From assembly GCA_025642075.2 (NCBI GenBank), contig JAODUO010001813.1, positions 16,001-80,000 of the forward strand: a DNA stretch of 64,000 nucleotides. The letters run 5' to 3'. Positions 1 to 13,106 of the stretch are shown here, one piece after another; within the stretch, counting starts at the first letter, position 1, and the number at the start of each line of letters is the position of its first letter. The position numbers and the translations under genes are program-made. The notes beneath the pieces were generated by a model. The model saw only the letters and a program-made list of their open reading frames with translations, did not search any database and was not told where the DNA came from. Origin of the DNA: Ridgeia piscesae. Its lineage: Eukaryota; Annelida; Polychaeta; Sabellida; Siboglinidae.

Positions 1-240
1 TTAAATAGGGTTTACATTTTAATAATGAACCTTTTCGGTGTTATCAAAAGTCGCAAAATCGTTCTTTCTTTGTAGTTAATGCACCAGACTGATATGTCCA
101 TGTAAATGACTCGGTAATAAAAGTGCATAAACTGCACCAGTCGATGTGATTTCTACTGGTATGACTCACAAAAGAAAGACATTAACACGTTTATTCAAAA
201 GTCACAGCAACTTGAATATAATTATCATACTACGTTGACA

Positions 241-1125
241 ATGTGTCTGTCTGTCTGTCTGTCCGTCCGTCCGTCCGTCCGTCCGTCCGTCCGTCCGTCC
301 GTCGTCCGTCCGTCCGTCCGTCCGTCCGTCCGTCCGTCCGTCCGTCCGTCCGTCCGTCCGTCCGTCCGTCCGTCCGTCCGTCCGTCCGTCCGTCCGTCCG
401 TCCGTCCGTCCGTCCGTCCGTCCGTCCGTCCGTCCAGTCGTCCGTCCGTCCGTCCGTCGTCCGTCCGTCCGTCCGTCCGTCCGTCCGTCAGGGCCGTCCG
501 TCCGTCCGTCCGTCCGTCCGTCCGTGGTCCGTCCGTCCGTCCGTCCGTCCGTCCCGTCGAAGTCCCGTCCGTCCGTCCGTCCGTCGTCCGTCCGTCCGTC
601 CGTCCGTCCGTCCGTCCGTCCGTCCGTCCATTCCGTCCGTCCGTCCGTCCATCCAATCGTCCATCCGTCCGTCAAACCCGTCCGTCCGTCCGTCCGTCCG
701 TCCGTCCGTCCGTCCGTCCGTCCGTCCGTCCGTCCATCCGTCCGTCCGTCGTCCGTCCGTCCGTCCGTCCGTCCGTCGTCCGCCCGCCCGCGCCACCCAC
801 GCCCACTTTGCCCGCCCGCCCACGCCCGCCCGCCCCGCCCGCCCGCCCGCCCGCCCGCCCGCCGTCCGTCCGTCCGTCCGTCCGTCCGTCCGTCCGTCCG
901 TCCGTCCGTCCGTCCGTCCGTCCGTATGTCCGTATGTCCGTATGTCCGTATGTCCGTATGTCCGTATGTCCGTATGTCCGTATGTCCGTATGTCCGTATG
1001 TCCGTATGTCCGTATGTCCGTATGTCCGTATGTCCGTATGTCCGTATGTCTGTATGTCTGTATGTCTGTATGTCTGTATGTCTGTATGTCTGTATGTCTG
1101 TATGTCTGTATGTCTGTGTTCGTGC
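241..1125 (+). repeat. Tetranucleotide/octanucleotide array (GTCC family)
   Basis: A run of GTCC units (also read CCGT) with rare slips fills 260-780. A GCCC-rich patch lies at about 780-860, then more GTCC. From about 925 the unit becomes the octamer GTATGTCC, and from about 1047 the octamer GTATGTCT. Each block differs from its neighbour by one or two substitutions. All six frames read through as RPSV, TDGR or similar low-complexity peptides, so the long ORFs here are artefacts. Confidence 0.97.
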
Positions 1126-1602
1126 GTGTGTGCTTTCTAATTAAACAGGACAGTCTGTAATTAACATATCGTACATTAGCCAAACCTGCTACGCCTTGTG
1201 CTATTGTATCAATGCTGATACGATATATTTGCTTAATGTTTTTTATTTGAGAAGAAGATGTGGATATTGCATACTAACTGCCCTAGTTGTAAATCATACC
1301 ATGCATACGCAGTCAGTAAGCAATGCCATAGTTGTGCATATCATCAAATAAATACGCTGATCGACATCCTATTTTTATGTGATATTATATTATATATATC
1401 CTATTATTTTGTTTTGTTTTATTTCGTAAAAATATTGTTTTCGTGTCTATTTGTATTTTTATATTTTGAATTTCATTTTGTCTGAACCCATCAATTTCTT
1501 TTTAAATAAAACCATCTTTAACGTGATTGACCCCATATCTGACGTATGTGTGTGGTTTCTATTTAAACTGAACAAGTAATTAATTACTATATCCCGCCTA
1601 TA
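1126..1602. other. AT-rich spacer, nothing recognised
   Basis: There is no gene, RNA or repeat that I can support. The short ORF at 1258-1485 is AT-rich with a hydrophobic low-complexity tail and no recognisable domain. Confidence 0.5.
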
Positions 1603-1925
1603 TCGGAGCGCCGTCGCTCAGGGGTAGGGCATCGGACTCTCGACTAAGAGGACCCGGGTTCGAATCCTGTGCTGCGGTGTCAAAACCTTGAGCAAGTTTT
1701 CTCACTCTACATTGCTCCAGTCCACTCAGCTGTATAAATGAGCTGTATAAATGTGTACGAGCAGCCTTCGCGCATTAATTGTAGCATATGGCTGGATGCT
1801 TCCCAGATAAGTTGAGATGGTGTTTGATTGAACAGGTCTGCCAGGGAAGTAATGTGTAAAGCGCTTTGAGCAATCCTGAGGATTGGATACTGCGCTATAT
1901 AAGAACTTACCTTTACTTGTTTATA
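1603..1925 (+). mobile_element. tRNA-derived SINE, copy 1
   Basis: The head (about 1605-1680) is tRNA-like, with an A-box-like stretch around CTCAGGGGTAGGGC and the B box GGTTCGAATCC. The body carries TTGAGCAAGTTTTCTCACTC, and the end reads GCGCTTTGAG, then GGATACTGCGCTATATAAG, a 3' tail style common in animal SINEs. A second copy in reverse orientation at 35150-35475 shares head, body and tail, which shows it is dispersed. The pol III boxes and tail are seen directly; the SINE class is inferred. Confidence 0.85.
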
Positions 1926-1979
1926 AACTGCAGCGATAACAGGCACCGAAACACCAATATCGCATGCACACGTCAACTG

Positions 1980-4660
1980 ACTGGATTGAATTGAATTGAA
2001 ATGTATTTCAACAACAACTACTACTACATTATAAATACTGTGCATAAAATAAACATGTTGAAAAAAGGGTAAAAAAAGTACAATACTTATCATGTTTACC
2101 CTTATAATAATTATCTTAATTTCATACATAAAGCATCTGAACAGTGCAGTAGAAGGTGCGTTTATGTGTGTAACCATGCAACATTTAATAAAACAAGATA
2201 TAGTGACATTTATATAATAAATAACAATAAGCAAACTGAATGTTTTATATTTTGTTACCTAATTTATCTTGGCAAAAATGGTATAGGACTCTAACACATA
2301 ACTATTCAACAGCCTATCTTCATAACACGTTTTGAAAAGATAATTTTTTTACAACTAATCAGTGAATTATCGAGGGAGTTCCAAAGTTTAACTCCAGTAA
2401 CGGAAATACACATACTTTTTAAGTTAGTTTGTACATAGATTTGCTTGAACTTACATTTTTGCCTGGGTGAATACCATGATTCATGTATTTTTGAAAAAGT
2501 TGTGTACATTCATTGGTAATATACAACAATATGCCTTAAACATAATTATAGTAGTTTTTAGCTTTACAAGATCTTGTAATTTAAGAATATGTACATTGTG
2601 AAAGAGTAAATTTGTGTGATCAAGTCTTTTGGCACCACAAATTAATCTTATAACCTTTTTTCTGTAATAAAACTAAACAATGAATATGTGTAGCATATGT
2701 GTTACCCCATACTTCAGCACAATACATAATATAAGCCATGCAAAGAGAATAATACAAAATATGCATACCATGTTTGTTAATCAAGGAACTGGCTCTATAC
2801 ATAATAGCACAACATTTTGACAGTTTATTTCATACTGATAAAATGTGACTTTTCCAGTTTAATTTGCAATCGATTACTACACCTAAATATTTTGTGGAAT
2901 TTACTCTATTGATTTTCTCCTTATTTATTCTAACACAAATATCTGCAGTTATTCTGCGATTACAAAACAAATGCTATTTGTTTCTGATATATTAAGAAAC
3001 AATCTATTAACAGAAAACCACGTCTGCAGTTGTTCTAATCCACCATTTATCATCGGAACAAGTTCATTTAAGTCTCTATCACAACATAATAAATGTGTAT
3101 CATCAGTAAATAAAATATACTTGAACACTTGTGAGACTTTACATATGTCACTAATATACTTGATAAATAATGTTGGTCCCAAAATGGAACCACACGACAA
3201 TTTTAGTATTTCTGAATGAGAGTTATTAAAACTGACAAACTGTTTTCTATTATTTTCTAAATAACTCTGAATCCATTTATGTGCAAGACCACGCAAACCA
3301 TAGAAATGCCATATTCAACACAGTATATCATGATTAACAGTATCAAAGACCTATTTTTAGGTCAATATATACTCCAATAGTGTACTTATTTTTTTCTAAT
3401 GAAGTTGTAATTTATTCTACCGAATCTAAAAGAGCCTCAGTTGTTGACATGCTAGATCTAAACCCATACTGACTTGGACTGAGTATGTTACAGTTGTTAA
3501 GGAACATGTTCAATCTGTTGTTATAATAGTTTATCCAGAATTTTTGAGAATTGTGGTAATAAAGATATTGGCCTGTAATTTGTAAAAACGTGTGTTTCTC
3601 CAGGTTTATATAGTGGAAGAAATTTAGCTATTTTCATTTTGTTTGGAAAAAAAACTGTTTCAAATGAAACGTTACATATATGAGTAAATGGCTTAAATAT
3701 TTTGGAAATTACTTTCTTAAGCAGGCTCATGCTAATATCACTTAAATCAGTTGATCTTTTATTTTTACAATTTTGAACAGTTCTAATAATTTTTAGGTCA
3801 TCAACAGGATCTAGAAATATAGTATGTTCAATGTTTTCGTATAAGTAATCATAAATAGTTGTATCGTTTTTAGTTAAGGGGATACATTTTGTTAAGTTGG
3901 GGCCAACATTTGTAAAGAAGTTATTAAATCCATTAGTAATATCATCTTTCTCTTGTTGTGTTTTATAAAGTATTCTGGATATGTTGGTTTATTTTTGCGT
4001 TTATTAATTACTTCATTTAGTATTTTCCAGGTCTCTTTAATATTTGCATTTTGTTTTTCTAACAACGAGCTATAATAGTTTTTTCTTTCTTTAATTCTTA
4101 ATATATATGTTGATTTATGTTTGTACGTTTTGTATGTTTGTTCTGCTTCTGCAGATCTCATTACAATGAATGCTTTATATAACAAATTTTTCTTTGTACA
4201 AGCACGTTTTAAACCATTGGTAACCAGGATGTTTTTCAAAGCTTTTTTGAGGAACTGTTTCCACTGGACAGTGTTTGTTAAATATATCCATAAATATGTG
4301 TAGAAAAGAGTCATATGCTTGAATAACATCATCAGTTTTTGGGACATTTTCCCAGGTTTGTTGACTCAGTTCATTTGAAAATGATGCCATTGTATTATCA
4401 TTCATCTTTCTGATAAATTGAAATCATTTTACATTATACCTGTTTATGTTATAATCACAGAGTGCAAAAAAATTGTAAATAATCACTAATGTTATTGATC
4501 ATGATACCACTAGTTAGGTTGAAGCGTTATTCATTTGTGAATATGTTATCTATTAGTGTAGTTGCATTATCTGTGATCCTGGTAGGCTTATCAATTAACG
4601 GATAAATACCTAAACTATACATTGTGTCGCGAATACACAGCCTGAAGTAACTGGCATCCA
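1980..4660 (-). mobile_element. Decayed non-LTR retrotransposon (jockey/CR1-like)
   Basis: Read on the minus strand, pieces of one reverse-transcriptase polyprotein occur in order. An endonuclease tail with LIDNIF is at about 4560, and a linker follows at 3892-4405. RT entry with NYRPISLLP lies near 3560-3600. RT core with SILGPTLF and FTDDT (normally FADDT) lies at 2949-3296. A C-terminal piece is at 2306-2802. The pieces are in different frames, so the copy is dead. A repeated GAATT run near 1985-2000 looks like its 3' tail. Family level is as far as I can go; clade is uncertain. Confidence 0.85.
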
Positions 4661-4745
4661 TGATCCAGACGCATGTGCAGCGTTTTTGATGCACTTCACA
4701 AGGCTTTGCCGAATGCTGCAGTGTTGTCACTGACTGATAAGTACA

Positions 4746-5850
4746 GTGCAAACTTCATACCGAAGACTATCACTGGCCAGTTGCCCAAAGCTTTGGGTAC
4801 ACTGTATGATGCCACTCTGCAGTTGGCCTCATGAGGATGTGGTAATGTACTGTGCTAGTCTAGACGTGTCGGTCAGTGCAGAACAGGTCAGGTTTGTGTT
4901 GAGTCAGACAAAGCAGCAGGCCACGAACCCATTGTGGTTTAAGATGCTGGCAGGCAGGGTGACAGCCTCCAACTTCCATGCAGCATGCCACACAGCCATG
5001 CAGAAACCATCAATTTCACTATTCAAACGCACCTGCACACCAGCACACATGCAATTCAAATCACAAGCAACAGACTGGGGTACTCAACATGAGGAGGTCG
5101 GTCGCAAACAGTACATGGCCCAGGCTGTTTCTCAACATGAATATTTTAACTGTCAAGGATGTGGGCTAGTCCTGAGCTCAGACTACCCTATGTTTGGAAC
5201 AAGTCCATATGGACTCGTAGAGTGTAAATGTTGTGGACTAGGCTGCTTAGAAATTAAATATTCGTTTATCCTAAAACACGTGTGATGTGTCGTGTCTGAC
5301 AGCTGTCAGTGGTCAATACCGGTTAAACCTTTCCAACACGTATATTTTTACCAGATTCAGATGCAAATATTTTTGACGGGCAGACGCTATTGCGATTTTG
5401 TAATTTGGGGGCCCTGTACCTTTCTTGCGGAACGGTTATATGCTGATGAAGACATCTGGCAGAACACGGCTGACGTTGCACAGAGTTTCCATGCGAAGTG
5501 TGTGATGCCAGAATTGTGTGTCAAGTATTTTTCAAAGAAATATGTGCTTGTGAGTAACAATAATACCAACAGAATTTGTACAGTAAATGTTGAACAGTAC
5601 TGCATATGCAGAGGTATTGATGATGGCAGATGATGCTGTGACAATGATCACTGTGCCACACAGTGGTTTCATGTTAAATGATCTGTGACAATGATCACTG
5701 TGCCACACAGTGGTTTCATGTGAAATGATTTGTGACAATGATCACTGTGCCACACAGTGGTTTCATGTGAAATTTCTAAAAATGAAACGTGTCCCGAAGT
5801 GTGCATGGTATTGTAGGAAATGTGTGGATGACAAGTGTGACATGTATGGT
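4746..5850 (+). pseudogene. YqaJ-type nuclease plus PHD finger, broken
   Basis: The first ORF (4746-5285) carries a YqaJ/lambda-exonuclease-like core: LAGRVTASNFHAACHT, then DWGTQHEEVGRKQY, a GCGLVLSSDYP segment, and the catalytic CLEIK (E-x-K). The usual SPDG aspartate is Tyr here (TAT at 5208-5210). A stop at about 5283 and a frame change lead into GRRYCDFVIW and MPELCVKYFSKKY (5292-5630), the normal continuation of this family. Next come YCICRGIDDG, CDNDHCATQWFHVK and, after a tandem repeat, VPKCAWYCRKC. These are the Cys/His ligands of a PHD finger. The ORF is interrupted by a stop, a frame change and the internal duplication. YqaJ proteins of this kind occur with DDE transposases in eukaryotic DNA transposons, and one lies next door at 6440-7563. 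The link is inference. Confidence 0.8.
5634..5775 (+). repeat. Three tandem copies inside the PHD-finger coding region
   Basis: The stretch TGTGACAATGATCACTGTGC followed by CACACAGTGGTTTCATGT occurs three times in a row with a period of about 47 bases. Each copy encodes the same central part of the PHD finger (CDNDHC..QWFHVK). The period is not a multiple of three, so the duplication itself breaks the frame. Confidence 0.92.
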
Positions 5851-6430
5851 TAGGTTGCAGTGGGCAACAAACTCGATTGTAACGGAGGTATGGGTTCAAG
5901 CTTGCATTTTTACAGTATGACAGGTAGTAGGCACATCAGTAGGTGCATTTAATTGCCATTTGTCGAATTATAAAAGGTTGGTTTGAAAGTTTTACTGTAT
6001 ATAATACATCATGTTACTGCATTACTGTTTTGGGTACAAATAAAATATGTTACCGACAAACACAAATATGTAATGTTAGAATGAATTTATTTACAAAATT
6101 ATGTACAATGAATAATCAGTATTATTTCTTCATGCAGCATTTCGTGAACAGATTAAATGAAAAACTAATGCATAACGCGTAACTGCAAAATAATACACAA
6201 AATGTTACAACCATGTGCACTGTATGTACAACTAATCGAGATAAGTACCATCAAGAAAGTGACACCAGAAGATTGCCAAGATTGAATAAATTTCAGAACA
6301 AACTTAAATATATGAATGACATAATTATTATGGTCTTTTGTGTCCACATTAGTTTTATTAATTAATCAAATGGAACAACAGATGGGCACAGACAGGTCAG
6401 GCAACAGCATACCCGGACTATCTTATCGAT
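5851..6430. other. Spacer between the YqaJ ORF and the transposase relic
   Basis: AT-rich sequence with no domain-bearing ORF and no recognisable repeat. It may be internal sequence of the same DNA transposon. Confidence 0.4.
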
Positions 6431-6439
6431 TGTGGGGAC

Positions 6440-7563
6440 AGCCTCGCCTTGGCGGAGTTTAAGAAATTCGAGGGGAATTTATGTTTCGAAAATCCGGAAT
6501 TTCCTTACCAATTACTCGCTCTACATGTATGCGTACATTAGCAATAGTTCTAGTGTGTTCAACCTCAAGCGGGTGCAGCTGCTTTTTACCCCTGGTAAAG
6601 TCGGGAATTACCAACTTGGCTTGGTAGAAAGCGACATCCTCCTCTTTGTTGAGATGTCGCCAGGTAGTAAGTTTGACAGGATGCCAGACTTCTGAACAAT
6701 GTGTTTATCAGAAGTGCGACCCCCAACCCTTCAAAATGAACGCCACTGGTCCCTGAGGGGCAATACCGATGAGGTTCTTTACAGTCTGGTGGTGTTTATA
6801 GTTAGAACACGTTAATATTGTATTCATAGCACCGCTGGGCTTCTCCGTGAATAGTTCAAAGCAATCAATGATCACAACAACCTTGTTACCAAACTCGTTG
6901 CGAAAGCACTTAGGCATTGATTTCCTCAGATTTTCTCGCGAAGGCCACTGGATCAGGAAATCCAGTTCCACATACAGGGCATTTAGTGTATAGTAAAAAA
7001 ACCCGCTGGACTGTACCCACTGAAACATTCAGCTGATAAGCTATATCCCGAAACAGGTAATTAATTCTCAACTTTAAGAGGCATACCAACAGTTGTTGCT
7101 ATCGTGACAGTTTCATTGTTTCTGATAAATGGCATTTAATTCGATCGTAAACAATCTCGAGTACTGCTAGGGATGGCACACTAGTGTAGAAAGACACTTA
7201 CTCGGGATCATTTGCATACGATTCTCTATCATACACAGAACGATTGGTTGGTCCAGGTTGTAACAGTCTCGCTCTGTTGTCAGCCTCTATGCTAGCAATG
7301 TCATCACATGACAAAACAGTCTGCATCACAGCGTCTGATGCCTTGGCTGCCATGTTCTCAGTCACCACTGCCTCAGAAATGGGAAACTCCGACCGGCTTC
7401 TGTTCTGCTGTTCCAAATCCACTGGGCAGTCATCAGGTAGAGTGTCTGTCGTTCCTAGCGTCAACAGTGATGACACAGCGTCCGCAATCTTCCTCTTCTG
7501 TCCGCGCTGGGCAGACCTCGCATGTCGTTCACCGGTCGGCGCAGACATGTTGTCGTAGCCCAT
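6440..7563 (-). pseudogene. Decayed DDE_Tnp_4-type transposase
   Basis: On the minus strand a basic N-terminal ORF (7563-7198, rich in Arg/Lys near RGQKRKIADAVSSLL) is followed by a helix-turn-helix-like piece (about 7090-7020: LKLRINYLFRDIAYQLNVS). The transposase core follows at 7028-6708, with LDFLIQWPSREN, the first catalytic Asp in VVVIIDCFELF, SNYKHHQTVK and LIGIAPQGPVAF. After a stop and frameshift come [19 protein letters not shown] and [15 protein letters not shown], then [10 protein letters not shown] with the terminal Glu. The usual segment with the second Asp (ADRGF-like) is missing between LLPGD and the FYQAKL segment, so it is catalytically dead. The neighbouring YqaJ ORF suggests an ISL2EU-like element; that name is inference. 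Confidence 0.82.
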
Positions 7564-8426
7564 GTGTAGTGTCGGTAGCCATGACGGGTCGGTCTTTGCA
7601 TGGAGGTATGCTTTCGTTCCTAAAACATAAAAGTATTATTAGTCTCTACTTAACTGAGTAACTGGTAAAGAGTGGTATGCTGCTACAAGTTTGTTTATGA
7701 AAAATCTATGTCAGATCAGACAGGTTTAAATTTATTTACGACTAAGGTTGGTATCAAAAATATTTATAATTATTAGATCCAGTTAAGATCAATGAACATC
7801 CCATAATTAACATGTACAATTAAAATCTTGCAAGTAAGCACATTTTACATGGGCTTATGCATACAACGATAGCGCGACCGTGGACGGTAATCAGATCCAC
7901 AACTTACTTAGACGTCTTACGCACGAGTCTAATATGGTGGTTATAATTCGTTTTCATGTTTGGGTCAGGAAAAAGATCACCTTCACATTTACACTTAGAT
8001 ATAAAATGTATTACATTTTGGAAATAAACTATTTGTTATACCAATTTATAATAAAAATGTGGGCGACAAAAACGTGTACAAACCATTCACGAAATGTCTG
8101 GAGCACACCAACGTTCTGTCCCATTTCGTTTCGGTCGATACGTCTTGTCGTCTGATAGCCGCCTTCCATAATCGCCGTCGTTCACAACTTAGCTCGTGAG
8201 TATCTTCACTTTAGTTACAAATAAAGTTTGGAGTTTTGTGGAACGATGTATTATATAATTTGGATTTTTCTGGCCGATTCGCGCAGCCGATCACTCCACA
8301 AATTGGCATCGTTAAGCTAGGGAAGAAAGATGGCGGTGCATCCCATAAGTCATTACGCGAAAACGTGTGCTGACGTCACATAAAAACAAGCAATACATGG
8401 CGTAACAGCGCAATACCAATGTTAAG
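7564..8426. other. Spacer, nothing recognised
   Basis: No convincing ORF, RNA gene or repeat before the GGGC array begins at 8427. A reading frame continues upstream of the transposase N-terminus but shows no domain. Confidence 0.4.
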
Positions 8427-9030
8427 GAGGTCAGGCGGGCGGGCGGGCGGGCGAGGGCGAGAGCGAGCGGGCGAGCGGGCGGGCGGGCGGAGCGGGCAGG
8501 CGGGCGGGCGGGCGGGCGGGCGGGCGGGCGGGCGGGCGGGCGGGCGGGCGGGCGGGCGGGCGGGCGGGCGGGCGGGCGGGCGGGCGGGCGGGCTGGGCGG
8601 GCGGGCGAACGGACGGACGGACAGACGGACGGACGGACGGACGGACGGACGGACGGACTGGACGGACGGACGGACGGATGGACGGACAGACGGACGGACG
8701 GACGGACGGACGGACGGACGGACGAACGGACGGACGGACGGACTGAATGGACAGACGGACAGACGGACGGACGAGCGGACGGACGGACGGACGGACGGAC
8801 GGACGGACGGACGGACGGACGGACGGACGGACGGACGGACGGACGGACGGACGGACGGACGGACGGACGGACGGACGGACGGACGGACGGACGGACGGAC
8901 GGACGGACTGACGGACACACGGACGCACGGACGCACGGACGCACGGACGCACGGACGCACGGACGCACGGACGCACGGACGCACGGACGCACGGACGCAC
9001 GGACGCACGGACGCACGGACGCACGGACAA
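8427..9030 (+). repeat. Array GGGC, then GGAC, then GGACGCAC
   Basis: GGGC units (about 8427-8610) change to GGAC units with a few slips (about 8610-8906), then to the octamer GGACGCAC (about 8907-9028). This is the same family as the 241-1125 array in the opposite orientation. The long RPSV/TDGR ORFs are artefacts of it. Confidence 0.97.
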
Positions 9031-9805
<775 letters not shown>

Positions 9806-9944
9806 GGCACTGAGCACCGGTGCTTGCTATAGTGTTTCTATTTGTGCCTGCCCTACCTGCCAAGGCTACCGCTGGCAGGCAGGCAGGCAAGCAGGCGCTC
9901 TACATACAGCTGTGTGGTGTCTGCCCTATCCAGCCTCAGGGCAC

Positions 9945-10125
9945 CAACAAACTGACAAACTGACAAACTGACAAACTGACAAACTGACAAACTGACAAAC
10001 ACACAAACACACAAACACACAAACACACAAACACATAAACACACAAACACACAAACACACAAACACACAAACATACAAACACACAAACAGACAAACAGAC
10101 AAACAGAGAGAGAGAGAGAAGGACG
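9945..10125 (+). repeat. ACAAACTG and ACACAAAC arrays ending in GA run
   Basis: About six ACAAACTG units are followed by about fifteen ACACAAAC units with ACAT variants, then ACAGACAA units, then a short (GA)n at about 10105-10120. It continues the chain of related short repeats that starts at 8427. Confidence 0.95.
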
Positions 10126-10576
10126 GGGAGACATAAATATAAATAAAGGCAGATAGATAAAGACACATACAACCAGTGTATACTGGCGGATTGCTAATGA
10201 AAACGGGCATGTAGAAGAGACCGACATTTCCCAGATAAAATACGTACTGGTAGTCGACCATAGACATCGAGCCGTCTACTACAGAATAACTTGTATTTTT
10301 CACAGTAGTATACATCTCAACATGTAACATTCAATTTTGCCCCTTGAAGTAATTGCATGTTTAAATGTACGCACAAGTTGAAACAGAAACATTTGGTGTG
10401 TGAACAAATTCTGATACGTTAAATTTGATCAAGATTGCCAAAAATTAGGTGACTTGGAAGATGCAGTGCCATGCGTTGATGGTGATAAAGAGCATGCCGC
10501 GACGAAGATAACTGCATTTAGATGTGTCATGATTGTGTGGCTCCATGACGGAGTGTCCTCAGCGCGTGTAGGGGCT

Positions 10577-10990
10577 AACATAGTATGATAACTACTTCTA
10601 CCTCCAAACCAGCTGGGTCCCACTAACAAATGGTAACTACTACTGCCATCAAACCAGCTGATTCCCACAAACAAACGATAACTATTTCTGCCTACAAACC
10701 AGTTGGATCCTACAAACAAATGATAACTACTTCTGCCTCCAAACCAGCTGGGTCCCACAAACAAATGATAACTACTTCTGCCGCCAAACCACCGGAGTCC
10801 CACAAACAAATGATAACTACTTCTGTCTCCAAACCACCGGAGTCCCACAAACAAATGATAACTACTTCTACCTCCAAACCACCGGAGTCCCATAAACAAA
10901 TGATAACTACTTCTGCCTCCAAACCAGCTGGGTCCCACATATAAATGATAATTATTTCTGCCTCCAAGCCTGCTGGCTCCCACAAACAAA
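10577..10990 (+). repeat. 45-bp minisatellite, about 9 copies
   Basis: A 45-base unit beginning near AAATGATAACTACTTCTGCC and continuing TCCAAACCAGCTGGGTCCCA is repeated head to tail. Two unit types exist, differing in CAGCTGGG versus CACCGGAG. Because 45 is divisible by three, both strands give a clean 15-residue peptide repeat (for example KQMITTSASKPAGSH). There is no start, splice or domain evidence that it is translated. Confidence 0.93.
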
Positions 10991-11228
10991 TCACCACCAA
11001 CAAGTTAGGCGTTTGCTATAGGATATAAGCAATCGAACCCCGTATTTGCCGGCAAAATCAAGTTTCATTGCATTGTTGGAAGATGAATACCTCCAACACC
11101 TGAAACTGTAACAAACTGATGCGATGCGGATTTTTTAACAAGACAAGATTTAACAAGATTGCCACCTAGAGATTCAACTCTAGATGGCAGGTGGACTAGG
11201 AAGCCATTTGGCTTATCGAGAGTCCAAC

Positions 11229-13106
11229 CTATCTATCTAAGTATACCCCCGCCCTTCTTAGGTATATGTCGATTTTATTTTTAAATATATTAACACTACT
11301 AGCACCTACACAATCAGCTGATAATCTGTTCCATTCGTTTACTGTTCTTTGTGAAAATGAAAATTTTCTAATATCTAGTCTACACTGCTTCTTTGCTAAT
11401 GTAACTCCATGTCCTCTAGTCCTTCTCTCTTCCTTGACTGTGAAAAAAATATTTCTGTCAATATTTTCATATCCATTCAATATTTTAAACACCTCAATCT
11501 GATCTCCTCTCAATCTTCTGGTTTCTAGTGTTGTTAAACCACATTCTTTTAGACGCATTTCATAACTAATATTCCTGAGTTTTTGTATCATTTTGGTTGC
11601 TCTCCTTTGTACTCTTTCTAGCATATCAATATCCTTCTTGCGATATGGCCTCCATGCTTGTATACAATATTCTAAGTGAGGCCTAACTATTGTTTTATAC
11701 AGCGGTATTATTAGTTCTTTTTCTTTGTACACTATATTTCGCCTAATTAATCCAAGAATTTGGTTTCCCTTCGCTGCTGCAATTCCACACTGCTCTGATA
11801 CCTTCATGTCAGCACTAATAGTTAACCCTAAGTCATTTTCCTTTAAGGTAGTATTTAGTACAGTATCCCCCATTGTATATTGTGCATCTTCATTCCCATG
11901 TCCTGTGTGAAGGCACTTACACGTTCCAAAATGAAACAGCATTTGCCACTTCTCAGACCATTCTATCAACTTATTAAGATCATCTTGTAAATGCTGTCTA
12001 TCTGCATCACTTTTAATTTTCCTAAACACTTTTGTGTCGTCCGCAAACTTTAACACCTTGCTTGTTATGTCATCATCCAAATCATTGATATATATTAAGA
12101 ATAAAATAGGTCCCAGTACTGATCCCTGCGGTACTCCACTCAAAACCGCTTTCCAGTTTGAAACCTCCCCATCAACTACTACTCTTTGTCTTCTATCAAT
12201 AAGCCATTTTTCTATGCAGTTGATCATTCCATTTCCTATGCCATGGGCCTTTAGTTTAAGTAGTAGTCTTTGGTGTGGCACTTTGTCAAATGCTTTTTTA
12301 AAATCTAAGTAGATTATATCTACTGGTGATCCCTCATCTAGCCACTTTGTGACATCTTCCAAAAACATAACATATTTGTTAAGCATGACCTCGCTTTTAA
12401 AAACCCATGTTGAGATGGGTTTATCAATTTATTTTTAACAAGAAAATCAACCAGGTGATCTTTAATTAGTCTTTCTAATAGTTTGCAAATCACGATGTTA
12501 AACTCACTGGTCTATAGTTCTCTGACTTGTTTCTCGAACCTTTTTTAAATATGGTATAATGTTTGCTTCTTTCCATTCTAACGGAACTATTCCCTCCTCT
12601 AATGACAAATTGAACACTGTTGCAAGCGGTATGCTGATTTGTTCTACAATTTCCAATAGTAATTTGGGAGGAATCCCATCCACTCCAGGTGATTTATTAT
12701 CCTTCATATCTCTTATTTTCATAGCTACCATTGTTGGGGTTACAATTAGTTGTCCTAAATAGTCAAACTCTCTCCATTCGAACTTAGTCTCAAGTACTGG
12801 TAATATACTAATATCTTCCCTGGTAAACACCGAACTAAAGTACTCATTTAGGTTTTCTGCCATTAAGAATCCCTCTGTTATTATGTTTCCATCACTACCT
12901 TCTAGAGGACCGACCTTATCCTGAACTTTCTGTTTACTTCGAACATACGCATAAAAACTCTTGCTGTCATGTTTTATATTAAAAGCAATTTTTTGTTCGT
13001 AGCTTCTCTTTGAATTTCTAATTTCAGCTGTAGCTTGATTAAGTGCTTCTTTATAAATGCTATAGTCTTCTTCACTTTCGGTATGTCTATATGTCTTCCA
13101 CATCAT
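11229..13106 (-). pseudogene. LINE reverse transcriptase, two frameshifts
   Basis: Segment 13106-12504 carries the RT entry with DNKSPGVDGIPPKLL and PLEWKEANIIPYLKK. Around 12540-12480 the frame slips twice: NYRPVSLTS is visible in a different frame and a base is missing before the LLERLI block. Segment 12386-11229 then carries DIIYLDFKKAFDKVPH, GVPQGSVLGPILFLIYIND, the catalytic FADDTKVF, and the typical C-terminus with RPHLEYCIQAW, LERVQRRATK and LRGDQIEVFKILNG. The catalytic residues are intact but the frame is not, so this copy cannot make a full ORF2. Confidence 0.92.

Noticed and set aside
235..1160. RPSV/TDGR-repeat proteins of up to 305 residues
   Set aside because: Translation of the GTCC array in every frame; no non-repetitive coding part.
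1603..1680. Functional tRNA gene
   Set aside because: The A and B boxes are present but the acceptor and anticodon stems do not pair well, and a SINE body with a shared tail follows directly.
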